Assembly (NCBI GenBank): GCA_018660835.1
Contig: JABJJN010000018.1
Coordinates: 124,001 to 188,000 of the forward strand
Reading direction: 5' to 3'
Length of the DNA: 64,000 nt
Source: Gemmatimonadota bacterium
Lineage (GTDB): Bacteria > Latescibacterota > UBA2968 > UBA8231
Positions 1 through 7,301 of the stretch are shown here, piece by piece (position 1 is the first letter of the stretch; the number at the start of each line of letters is the position of its first letter). The position numbers and the translations under genes were made by a program. A model generated the notes under the pieces. That model saw only the letters and a list, made by a program, of their open reading frames with translations. It ran no database searches and was not told the DNA's origin.

Positions 1-238
1 TCTGCCATGTCCAGTAACTCCTGTGTGGGTTATTCGTCCATGATCCGTCATCCAACGCCGGAGCCCCACTGGACAGTTGCCGGCAGGACACCCCCGACGT
101 CGTCGGGATCATGTAGTTGGTAACCAGGCAGAATTTACACCCGGTTCCTTTGTCAGTCTGGCTGCGTCCAACTCAACCGAGAGAACTTCTGTGTCTTGCC
201 AAGGTACTTCACCGCGGCAAGATTTCTCGGCCTGTGCG

Positions 239-637
239 CTATCGTTTCGAGAATTGGAAGCGCTTGCGGGCGCCGGCCAATCCGTACTTTTTGCGCTCTT
301 TCTCACGCGGATCACGCGTCAGAAATCCTGCACGTTTCAGAGCAGTGCGCATCGTCGGATCGAAGCTCAGCAGAGCACGGGCAATGCCGAGCGAAGCGGC
401 ACCGGCCTGTCCACGCTTGCCACCACCCCGGGTACTGATGGTGATGTCGAATTTGTCGCGAGACTCGACCAATTGCAGCGGCTGCATCATGATCATTTCA
501 AGCGAGTCGCGGCGGAGATATTCGTCTACCTTGCGACCGTTGATTGTGATCTGGCCCGAACCGGGATGCATACGGACGCGGGCGACGGAGGTCTTACGAC
601 GACCGGTAGCTTCGAACTTCTGAATGGCTTCAGCCAT
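239..637 (-). CDS. rpsI: 30S ribosomal protein S9
   Basis: Small-subunit ribosomal protein whose C-terminal tail reaches the P-site tRNA. The 132-residue product has the family's usual length, begins with the typical ATGRRKTSVARV stretch and ends in the conserved basic tail GARKRFQFSKR. It lies 95 bases downstream of rplM, the almost universal L13-S9 pair, so both are probably on one transcript. A GGAG lies about 11 bases before the ATG. The 238 bases between its stop and the left window edge show no convincing gene or RNA. Identification is secure. Confidence 0.97.
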   Translation of the reverse strand: MAEAIQKFEATGRRKTSVARVRMHPGSGQITINGRKVDEYLRRDSLEMIMMQPLQLVESRDKFDITISTRGGGKRGQAGAASLGIARALLSFDPTMRTALKRAGFLTRDPREKERKKYGLAGARKRFQFSKR

Positions 638-732
638 GTAGATTGCGCTCCAAGGACCTGATGGGTCGTGCTGGTTGGATGAGCTGTTGAAGTTGGTTGA
701 GCGGTTGAAGTAGCATTTGGCGCGATACTGAC

Positions 733-1173
733 CTACAGCAACACAAGTGGCTCAGGCTGCTGAGCCGCGTGGCCGTGATCGGCACCGCCATAGACCCGCA
801 ACTTGCGGAACATCTTGCGACCGAGAGGGTTGTTCTTCAACATGCCCCACACAGCCTTCTTGATGATGCGATCCGGATGCTCGGCCAGAACACGCTCATA
901 GGGCGTGGTCTTGAGACCGCCTGGATATCCGGTATGGTGATAGTAGACCTTCTGCTCTGCCTTACGGCCGGTCAGATGCACCTTGGAGGCATTGATGACG
1001 ACGATATGGTCGCCCATGTCCTGGTGCGGCGTGTAGGTCGGCTTGTGCTTGCCCCGCAGAATGTGAGCGATCCGACTCGCCAGGCGACCGAGCGTCTGTC
1101 CTTCGGCGTCGACGACGAACCATTTGTTCTCTATCTCGCTCGCCTTGGGACTGTAAGTTTTGTATTTCAACAT
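733..1173 (-). CDS. rplM: 50S ribosomal protein L13
   Basis: Early-assembly large-subunit ribosomal protein. I start it at the ATG at 1173 (MLKYKTYSPKASE), giving 146 residues, close to the usual 142. The frame stays open upstream to 1335, but that extension looks like non-coding leader and has no counterpart in L13. Family motifs are visible: the DAEGQTLGRLAS region, GDHIVVINA, the HTGYPGG segment and the C-terminal HAAQQPEPL. The ribosome binding site is weak. The 165 bases between this start and the dedA-like stop probably hold the rplM-rpsI promoter or leader. Confidence 0.96.
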   Translation of the reverse strand: MLKYKTYSPKASEIENKWFVVDAEGQTLGRLASRIAHILRGKHKPTYTPHQDMGDHIVVINASKVHLTGRKAEQKVYYHHTGYPGGLKTTPYERVLAEHPDRIIKKAVWGMLKNNPLGRKMFRKLRVYGGADHGHAAQQPEPLVLL

Positions 1174-1338
1174 AACGATCCGCGTTTGCGGGACTCTTAA
1201 GTCCCTGTTTCCTGAAAGACATGTCATTCGTCCACACCCGTCAGCAACAGACCCGTCCGAACCTCGAAAGTGTTCGGTTGGATTCCTGCTCTGGTACGAA
1301 CGGAAGAATCTACGCCCTCTCTGAGAAAGTGTCAACGT

Positions 1339-1971
1339 TCAGTCGGTAGCGCGCGCTTTGCGCCGCCGATACCAGCGCCTCCCCAGGAACGCCAGAATCA
1401 GAGAGACAAGGACGAACATCCCCAGGCGGTTGTACACAGACACCCACTCCAAAACCAGATTCCAGTTCCGCCCGACCATCAGCCCTGCCCCCAGCAAGAT
1501 GGCATTCCATGCCATCATGCCGAGCATCGACATCAGCAACACCCCGCGAAAACGCATGCGTGCAATACCCGCCGACAAGGCGATGGCGGATCGAATCCCG
1601 GTGAGAAACCGATTGGCCACAACGAGCCACAGACCATAGCGCTCGAGCCACACCTCTGCCCGTTGCATGTGCTTCTCGGAAAACACCTTGACTCGACGTG
1701 AGTGCCCCTCGAGAAAAGAGCGGCCGTGGGTGAGTCCCACATACCACATCACCATAAATCCGAGGGTTCCCCCCGCAGAAGTGGCGAAAAACACAGGTTC
1801 CCATCGAAGCACACCCAAGCCAACCAGGTAGGCCCCAAAAACCACGACCGTATCACCGGGTACGGGAGGAATCACATTCTCGAGAAACGCACTCAGTCCA
1901 AGAAATGTATAGGACACCCAAGGCGGCCAACTCGACATCTGTTCGATGGCACCATGTAGGAGTTCAGTCAT
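1339..1971 (-). CDS. DedA/SNARE-associated (VTT) family membrane protein
   Basis: Integral membrane protein of 210 residues from the DedA family; characterised members move undecaprenyl phosphate or phospholipids across the inner membrane. The diagnostic early motif FLENVIPPVPGD is near residues 29-40. The second conserved region, around residues 117-133 (NRFLTGIRSAIALSAG), has a related arginine-and-glycine pattern. At least four hydrophobic segments and a basic tail (RRWYRRRK) are visible. Its ATG overlaps the ispDF stop by four bases, so it is translationally coupled as the third gene of queA-ispDF-dedA. The exact substrate cannot be told from sequence. Confidence 0.85.
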   Translation of the reverse strand: MTELLHGAIEQMSSWPPWVSYTFLGLSAFLENVIPPVPGDTVVVFGAYLVGLGVLRWEPVFFATSAGGTLGFMVMWYVGLTHGRSFLEGHSRRVKVFSEKHMQRAEVWLERYGLWLVVANRFLTGIRSAIALSAGIARMRFRGVLLMSMLGMMAWNAILLGAGLMVGRNWNLVLEWVSVYNRLGMFVLVSLILAFLGRRWYRRRKARATD

Positions 1972-3134
1972 GCTCTAGACGTCGAATTCACGGCAACGAG
2001 GGCGATCGCCTGGGCCGCCATGCCTTCCTCACGCCCGACAAAACCAAGACGCTCCGTCGTGGTTGCCTTGACGCTCACAGCCGATGCTTCGATCCCAAGA
2101 GTTTCGGCCAGTCGTGCCGAGATTCGGTCAGCATACGGGGACAGCCTTGGCGCTTGCGCCATCACTACCGAATCAACGTTCACAATCTGCGCCCCAATGG
2201 CCTGCAACCGACTTGATACGTCGGCGAGAAGTAAGAGACTTGAGATACCCGCATATGCCTGATCTGTGTCGGGGAAGAGTTGGCCGACGTCTCCCATGGA
2301 CGTCGCGCCTAGTAAGGCATCGATAATCGCATGGGTGAGGACATCGGCATCTGAATGACCTGCAAGCCCACGCTGGGCTTCTATTTGGATGCCACCGAGA
2401 ATCAGCGGACGATCATCTGCAAAAGCATGCACATCATATCCCTGCCCAACACGCAGGGTCCTCGATGAAGCGCCCTGCGGAGACAGGTCCTGAGGAGTCG
2501 TCACCTTCACGTTGGTGGGGTCTCCGTGAACGATGTGGACACGGTGGCCGCAGGCCTCCACGAGGGAGGATTCATCCGTCGCGGGTTGCGATGGATCTCG
2601 CTGGGCGAAGGCTTCCTCCAGCAAACTGCGGCGAAAGCCCTGCGGGGTCTGTGCATGCCACAATTGTCGTCGGTCGGGGGTGCCAGTAACGATGCCATCC
2701 TCTACCTGTTTGACGGTGTCCGTTGCCGGCACAGCTGCGATGGCGGCGCCATGACGCAAGGCTGCATCCACAACACTCGTCAGCAGATCCGTAGTCACCC
2801 ACGGCCGAACCGCGTCGTGAACCAGAACAACGTCATCCGCCGCTTCCAGGGCCCTCAAGGCCTGTTGCACTGAGTCAGCTCGTTGCGCGCCACCGATCAC
2901 GGCGGGCCGCAGTTTGGGCCCGACGGAAGAAGCGATTGCGTTGAAGCGCTGCCTGTCGTCTGGATGGATGGCTACGAGGATACCACGCACGCGCTCGCAT
3001 GCATGGATCGCCCGTAGTGTGTGAGCAAGCAGCGGCTGACCATCAACGGGGAGATACTGTTTGGGTATGTCGCTTCCCATCCGTTGTCCCCGCCCTGCAG
3101 CCGGGATGATCACCACGACACCGGGCTCATTCAT
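1968..3134 (-). CDS. ispDF: Bifunctional IspD/IspF, MEP isoprenoid pathway
   Basis: Two enzymes of the methylerythritol phosphate route in one 388-residue chain. Residues 1 to about 222 are IspD (CDP-methylerythritol formation): the nucleotide loop PAAGRGQRMG is at 11-20, VHDAVRP at 105-111, and a conserved DPTNVKVTTPQDL near the domain end. Residues from about 227 are IspF (cyclodiphosphate synthase), with metal ligands in GYDVHAF (D234, H236) and GHSDADVLTHA (259-269). The intermediate IspE step is not nearby. The start overlaps the queA stop by four bases and the end overlaps the dedA-like start by four. The fusion is known in alphaproteobacteria, Campylobacterota and scattered others. Confidence 0.95.
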   Translation of the reverse strand: MNEPGVVVIIPAAGRGQRMGSDIPKQYLPVDGQPLLAHTLRAIHACERVRGILVAIHPDDRQRFNAIASSVGPKLRPAVIGGAQRADSVQQALRALEAADDVVLVHDAVRPWVTTDLLTSVVDAALRHGAAIAAVPATDTVKQVEDGIVTGTPDRRQLWHAQTPQGFRRSLLEEAFAQRDPSQPATDESSLVEACGHRVHIVHGDPTNVKVTTPQDLSPQGASSRTLRVGQGYDVHAFADDRPLILGGIQIEAQRGLAGHSDADVLTHAIIDALLGATSMGDVGQLFPDTDQAYAGISSLLLLADVSSRLQAIGAQIVNVDSVVMAQAPRLSPYADRISARLAETLGIEASAVSVKATTTERLGFVGREEGMAAQAIALVAVNSTSRA

Positions 3135-4198
3135 GCATGATCTCCATGAATGAACATGGCATCACCATAGCTATAGAATCGGTACGAATTGTCAACGGCA
3201 TACCGATACGCCTGCCGCACGCGATCAACGCCGGCGAAAGAACTGACAAGCATCAGCAGACTGGAGCGAGGCAGATGAAAGTTCGTCACCATGGCATCGA
3301 CCACCTGGAACTCATGCTCGGGCGTAATGACAAGATCGGTCCACCCATCGCCAGCTGCGAGTGTCCCAGATTGCGCACAGGTCTCCAGCGCACGCACGCA
3401 TGTGGTGCCGACGGCAACCACACGCCCGCCTGCCTGGCGACGTTGCTGGATCCGCTCGGCGGCGTCCTTGGAAAGGTGATAGTACTCGGCTTCAACTCGA
3501 TGCTTTCCTGGGTCTGAATCCCGCACGGGTGCAAAAGTGCCGGCACCAACATGTAGCACGAGACGCTCAACGGCGACGCCCTTCGACTGGGCATCGTCAA
3601 CGAATGATTGGGTAAAATGGAGCCCCGCCGTGGGTGCCGCGATCGACCCATTGGATCGAGCAAAGACGGTTTGATAGCGATGTTCATCGTCGTCAACTAA
3701 TGCACGTCGAATGTACGGCGGAAGTGGAATTTCGCCGAGACCGGCCGTTAGACGCAGGAACGTGTCGAGTCCCGTCGGATCTGACCCCGTGTTGTCATCT
3801 CCCAAAAAGCGGAAGTGCAACCGATCTTCACGGGTCCGCCCAATGACCTGTAACTGCAGCCCTTCGTCGCCGTCAAGAATCAGGCCCTGGGACAGTCCCT
3901 TCAGAGGCTTGGCCATGGCTAACCACCCTTCGCCTGGGCCGCGTCCGAGAACGAGCAACTCCACCTTTCCACCCGTGCGCGGCTTGCGTACACGCAGTCG
4001 AACGGGAACGACGCGCGTCTCATTGAGCACCAACACATCCTCAGCCCGCAACAGATGGAGTAAGTCAGGAAACGTGGCGTCAGTTACCGCACCACTGTCA
4101 CGGTTGAGAACCAGCAACCTCGAACCATCGCGACGTGCCGCCGGGTGCAGAGCGATCAGGCTGTCGGGTAGTTGGAAGTCGAGATCGTTCAAGTGCAT
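3131..4198 (-). CDS. queA: S-adenosylmethionine:tRNA ribosyltransferase-isomerase
   Basis: Transfers and isomerises the ribosyl part of S-adenosylmethionine onto preQ1 in tRNA to give epoxyqueuosine. I begin it at the ATG at 4198 (MHLNDLDFQLPDSLIALHP), which matches the family N-terminus and gives 355 residues. The frame stays open to 4282, but that region holds a terminator hairpin. Visible signatures include LVLNETRVVPVRL, GEIPLPPYI, YQTVFAR followed by GSIAAPTAGLHFT, and VGAGTFAPVR. It is the first gene of queA-ispDF-dedA, overlapping ispDF by four bases. No clear ribosome binding site and no preQ1 riboswitch is seen upstream. Confidence 0.95.
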   Translation of the reverse strand: MHLNDLDFQLPDSLIALHPAARRDGSRLLVLNRDSGAVTDATFPDLLHLLRAEDVLVLNETRVVPVRLRVRKPRTGGKVELLVLGRGPGEGWLAMAKPLKGLSQGLILDGDEGLQLQVIGRTREDRLHFRFLGDDNTGSDPTGLDTFLRLTAGLGEIPLPPYIRRALVDDDEHRYQTVFARSNGSIAAPTAGLHFTQSFVDDAQSKGVAVERLVLHVGAGTFAPVRDSDPGKHRVEAEYYHLSKDAAERIQQRRQAGGRVVAVGTTCVRALETCAQSGTLAAGDGWTDLVITPEHEFQVVDAMVTNFHLPRSSLLMLVSSFAGVDRVRQAYRYAVDNSYRFYSYGDAMFIHGDHA

Positions 4199-4264
4199 GA
4201 TTTGCCCAGAAGGAAAGGGGCCGCAAGCTACACATCCGCCCCAGTAAGTCAAATGCAGCACCTG

Positions 4265-4302
4265 AAAAGGGGGCCACCTCATCCCTGAGACGGCCCCCTT
4301 TT
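4265..4302 (-). terminator. Intrinsic terminator downstream of flagellin 1
   Basis: An 11-base inverted repeat, AAAAGGGGGCC at 4265-4275 and GGCCCCCTTTT at 4292-4302, with a 16-base loop. It ends in a T-tract on either strand, so it could work both ways. The only gene reading into it is flagellin 1 from the right; queA begins 67 bases further left. Confidence 0.8.
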
Positions 4303-4452
4303 GCTGGAGCTCGCGCTACACCTCCCTGTTCATCTCGCTTCCCGGTATTGCCGGCCGGAGGATGGAAACGAGATGATTCCTCCTTGAATGGGTGACGTGT
4401 TGCTTAACTGATCGGTCGGAGTGGACTAGACTCGTCGACGAGCTCCGCTCGT

Positions 4453-4477
4453 GGCTCTCTACAACAACGAGAGAGCC
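4453..4477 (-). repeat. Hairpin overlapping the flagellin 1 stop codon
   Basis: Inverted repeat GGCTCTCT (4453-4460) / AGAGAGCC (4470-4477) with a 9-base loop that spans the last codons and the TAG stop of flagellin 1. No T-tract follows, so it may protect the mRNA 3' end rather than terminate; the T-tailed terminator lies about 150 bases further on. Confidence 0.55.
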
Positions 4478-5619
4478 GAAACAGAGGAGACATTGGCTTG
4501 GACCAACATCGCATTGCTGGCACTCACCAGGATCTGTGCTCGCGAGAACTGAGTCACTTCTGCTGCGATATCCGCATCTCGAATTGTCGCATCCGACGCA
4601 CTGATATTCTCAATTTCTACTTCCGTGAAGGCGATACTGAAATTCAACCGATTTTGCACCGCACCCAGATCACCGCGAGCGGCTGATATCGTCGACGTCG
4701 CCTGGTCGATGGTTGAAATCGCCTGCCGAGCAGATGAAATACTGTCGACCGAAGTACCTCCCAGATTCAGCGCCACACCCGTTGCACGAAGATCTGGGAT
4801 TCCAACCTCAAGCCGATTGAAGAAGGTGTCATCGGGACCGACCTGAAAGGACCCCCCCGTGCCTCCTTCAATTACGATCGTCTGGCCATCGAGTTCACCG
4901 TCCGTGTAGTCTCCCGTAGCGCCTTGTGTCGCAGCACCAGACAAGGTGACCTGTATACCCAGCCGATCGAAATTCGCTACGACAGATGTGCCCGTCGCCA
5001 CGATGGTGCCATCGAGTAGCGTGCCCATATTGAGCGTTTGGGTTACGGTGCCATCACCGAGGGTTAGTGCACCGTCTGCGGCGGTATCAGAAAACGTGAA
5101 GGTTCCTGCCTGAACAGCCGATATGTTGATACGGGTAACCCCTGTTGTGGCACTAGAGGTCACAGCGGTAGAAGCCGCTGCACTCACCTGATTGCCGAAG
5201 CCGGATAGCAGATTGGCATTGTTGTACGTTGTGGCTTCAGCGATTCGGTCGATCTCAGACACGAGTTGGTTGAACTCAGCTGCGACCGATTCTCTGTTGG
5301 AATCGTTGATCGTGCTGGAGGAGGACTGAATCGCCAGCTCCTTCATCCGCACAAGCATATTGTTCACTTCTTGCAGGGATCCCTCTGCGACCTGTAGTAG
5401 GTCAGATCCCTGTTGCGCATTGCGCACATTCTGACCGAGTCGCGCAACTTCGCTGCGCAACCCCTCTGATACGACCAAACCCGATGCGTCATCGGATGCG
5501 CGATTAACACGCAGGCCTGACGACAACCGCTCGAGCTGGCGGTCGAGAATATTCACGTTGCGCGAGATAGATCGCTGCGTATTGATCGCGGCGATACTGT
5601 TGTTTACTCGCAGTGGCAT
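4459..5619 (-). CDS. fliC: Flagellin 1
   Basis: Filament subunit of 386 residues. The N-terminal D0/D1 helices carry the classic signatures (VNNSIAAINTQRSI, LSSGLRVNRASDDASGL) and the C-terminal helices end in AQILVSASNAMLVQAN and SALSLL. The middle third is short and shared with the other flagellins here (DGELDGQTIVIEGGTGGSFQVGPDD), so the outer domain is small. Strong ribosome binding site AAGGAGG inside a CsrA-type motif. It is divergent from flagellin 2 across a shared promoter region and has its own sigma-28 type promoter (5797-5824). The symbol is generic; which of five flagellins is major cannot be told. Confidence 0.95.
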   Translation of the reverse strand: MPLRVNNSIAAINTQRSISRNVNILDRQLERLSSGLRVNRASDDASGLVVSEGLRSEVARLGQNVRNAQQGSDLLQVAEGSLQEVNNMLVRMKELAIQSSSSTINDSNRESVAAEFNQLVSEIDRIAEATTYNNANLLSGFGNQVSAAASTAVTSSATTGVTRINISAVQAGTFTFSDTAADGALTLGDGTVTQTLNMGTLLDGTIVATGTSVVANFDRLGIQVTLSGAATQGATGDYTDGELDGQTIVIEGGTGGSFQVGPDDTFFNRLEVGIPDLRATGVALNLGGTSVDSISSARQAISTIDQATSTISAARGDLGAVQNRLNFSIAFTEVEIENISASDATIRDADIAAEVTQFSRAQILVSASNAMLVQANVSSVSALSLL

Positions 5620-5631
5620 GGTGTGATGTGG

Positions 5632-5663
5632 CCTCCTTGCTCCTTGGGGCGAAGTCCATTTCG
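5632..5663 (-). promoter_or_regulatory. CsrA-type sites in flagellin 1 leader
   Basis: The ribosome binding site reads CAAGGAGG (5632-5639 complement), matching the CsrA core CANGGANG. Directly upstream is a second CAAGGAG. At 5650-5663 the RNA can form the small hairpin CGAA-AUGGAC-UUCG with GGA in the loop, the structure CsrA prefers. Binding is inferred from motif and from csrA-fliW in the same locus. Confidence 0.5.
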
Positions 5664-5796
5664 ACCCTTAGCGTTCGCATGACCCGGGCAGAGCACAAGC
5701 GAACTATGTAAGTGCAGTGAAAACAACCGGTTCCTCCGGAGCGGCGTACTTCATGATCACTGACCGCTGCCACCGGGGGCATTCCACCTGTTCCGT

Positions 5797-5824
5797 ATAT
5801 CGGGACCCTCTGCCGCCAACTTTA
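5797..5824 (-). promoter_or_regulatory. Sigma-28 type promoter for flagellin 1
   Basis: On the minus strand TAAAG, 15 bases, then CCCGATAT: 7 of 8 matches to the sigma-28 -10 element GCCGATA(A/T) and a full TAAA -35. The spacer is one base longer than in enterobacteria, as in the flagellin 3 promoter. It implies a leader of about 170 bases. Confidence 0.65.
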
Positions 5825-5865
5825 GCGCAGATCCTGGTTTTTTTTCTTTTTCATTGAAATTCTGC

Positions 5866-5892
5866 CAAAGTCTGCGACGGATCCGTCGATAC
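5866..5892 (+). promoter_or_regulatory. Candidate sigma-28 type promoter for flagellin 2
   Basis: CAAA (5866-5869), 15 bases, GTCGATAC (5885-5892): three of four -35 and about six of eight -10 positions of the sigma-28 consensus, correctly oriented and about 200 bases before the ATG. Weaker than the other sites. Confidence 0.35.
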
Positions 5893-6074
5893 CTGTATAC
5901 ATGATACCAAGTTCCACTAAGTGACCGGAAGTAGTTGCGGAGTGCCCTCTTCGCTAGATGTTCACCGGTCAAGTTGCAGTAGGAGGAGTAGGAAAACGTC
6001 GTCTCAGCTTTCTCCATTGGTACCAGTGAAGGTGCCGCGTGTTGTGTGAGAAAGCTGTCTTCATCAGGCAGGAA

Positions 6075-6082
6075 CAAGGAGG
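6075..6082 (+). promoter_or_regulatory. Ribosome binding site / CsrA motif of flagellin 2
   Basis: CAAGGAGG nine bases before the ATG at 6092: a strong Shine-Dalgarno that also fits CANGGANG. A further CAGGAAC lies immediately upstream. It fixes the start of the diverged flagellin. Confidence 0.55.
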
Positions 6083-6091
6083 TTTCAGCCA

Positions 6092-7261
6092 ATGTTTGCA
6101 GCAAGAATCAACAGCAACGCTGCTTTCCAGCGCGCCAGTCATGCCCACGGCCGCTCGGACAGGGAGCTACAGTTCAGTCGAACTCGACTCGGATCGGGTA
6201 TGCGTATCAACAGCGCCCGGGATGATGTGGGGCGTTTGTCGATCTCTGAAGGGATGCGCGCCGAAATCGGCGGCCTGACAGAGGGAACCCGCAACACCGA
6301 GAAAGCGATCGATCTACTGCGCACGGCCGAAGGTGCGATGGGTGAGATCAATTCGATCCTCATCCGAATGCGCGAACTGGCAACGCAGGCAACGTCCGAT
6401 ACCCTCAACGACACGAATCGGGACGCCGTTCACTCCGAATTCAATCAGTTGAAGGACTATATCGATCGGATCGCCAAATTAGCATCCTACAATGATCAAA
6501 ATCTGCTGTCTGGATTTGGCAACGATCTCAATGACCTCACCTCAACGGCCATTGATGCGTTGGCAGACAATGGAATCCGCCGCGTGAAGCTGTCGAGCGT
6601 GGAAGCCGGGACATATACCTTCACAGACTCCCCCGCAGACAACAGTGTCACCCTTAGCAATGGCACCATATCGCAGACCGTCGAGTTCGGTTCGATCATG
6701 GACGGCGATCATGTTGCCGATGGCACGACAGTTGTCGCCAATTTCGATCAGTTGGGGATCGAAGTCGTACTTGCAGGCCAGGGCGTTGCCAAGTCGCAAG
6801 GCAGCTACACCGATGGTGACCTTGACGGTCAGACCCTCGTCGTCGAGGAGGGTGTCGGCGGCAGCTTCCAGTTGGGCGGTGATGCGGATATCGCCGATCG
6901 GCTGGACTATGACATCAAGGATATGACCGTTGGCGGCAAGGTATTGGGCATTGAACAGCTCAGTGTCGGCTCGCGAGACAGCTCACGTCATGCCTTGGCA
7001 CAGATCGACGGTGCAATCAACAGGATGTCCAAGGAACGAGGAGAGGTCGGCGCCGTTTTGAATAGGCTCCAGCATACCCTCAATTTTACGGAGGGATCGA
7101 TAGAGAATGTCACTGCCTCTGAAGGGACGGTGCGTGATACGGACTACTCTGTCGAATCTGGGTTGCTCGCCAAGGGACAGATTCTGCAAGATCTTTCGAG
7201 GTCTGCGATGATTCAGTCCCAGGTTCCCATTGATACGGTGATGTCGCTGCTAACGGGATAG
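6092..7261 (+). CDS. Flagellin 2, strongly diverged paralogue
   Basis: A 389-residue flagellin with the same layout as its neighbours, including the shared centre (DGDLDGQTLVVEEGVGGSFQLGG) and LIRMRELA. Its ends have drifted: the usual AINxxRxL / RLSSGLRINxAxDDAAGL reads FQRASHAHGRSDREL and RLGSGMRINSARDDVGRL, and the C-terminal AMLAQAN-ALxLL reads AMIQSQVPIDTVMSLL. The frame is intact with a very good ribosome binding site, so it is not a decayed gene. It is the only rightward flagellin and faces the membrane glycosyltransferase gene. It may be a minor or junction subunit, or a differently expressed filament protein; that is inference. Confidence 0.88.
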   Translation: MFAARINSNAAFQRASHAHGRSDRELQFSRTRLGSGMRINSARDDVGRLSISEGMRAEIGGLTEGTRNTEKAIDLLRTAEGAMGEINSILIRMRELATQATSDTLNDTNRDAVHSEFNQLKDYIDRIAKLASYNDQNLLSGFGNDLNDLTSTAIDALADNGIRRVKLSSVEAGTYTFTDSPADNSVTLSNGTISQTVEFGSIMDGDHVADGTTVVANFDQLGIEVVLAGQGVAKSQGSYTDGDLDGQTLVVEEGVGGSFQLGGDADIADRLDYDIKDMTVGGKVLGIEQLSVGSRDSSRHALAQIDGAINRMSKERGEVGAVLNRLQHTLNFTEGSIENVTASEGTVRDTDYSVESGLLAKGQILQDLSRSAMIQSQVPIDTVMSLLTG

Positions 7262-7301
7262 GCTGGCATTTGACGCAGGCTCATGGCACGAGACGGCTGC
7301 C

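Larger units (their letters stand above)
5620..6091. other. Divergent promoter region between flagellins 1 and 2
   Basis: A 472-base gap without a credible gene. It contains a sigma-28 type promoter facing left at 5797-5824, a weaker candidate facing right at 5866-5892, a T-rich tract at about 5837-5852, and two leaders of roughly 170-200 bases carrying CsrA-type GGA motifs next to each start codon. Small frames here have no family resemblance and no ribosome binding site. Confidence 0.7.

Noticed and set aside
1..238. A further ribosomal gene or tRNA at the left edge
   Set aside because: No conserved protein motif or cloverleaf could be recognised.
77..661. Long rightward frames over rpsI and rplM
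   Set aside because: They are antisense to well-conserved ribosomal protein genes and have no family resemblance.
1174..1335. N-terminal extension of L13
   Set aside because: Not present in the family; the region is a leader.
4199..4264. PreQ1 riboswitch before queA
   Set aside because: No preQ1 aptamer pattern is visible in the leader.
6092..7261. Flagellin 2 as a pseudogene or phage-borne gene
   Set aside because: The frame is intact with a strong ribosome binding site, and no phage or mobile genes are nearby.
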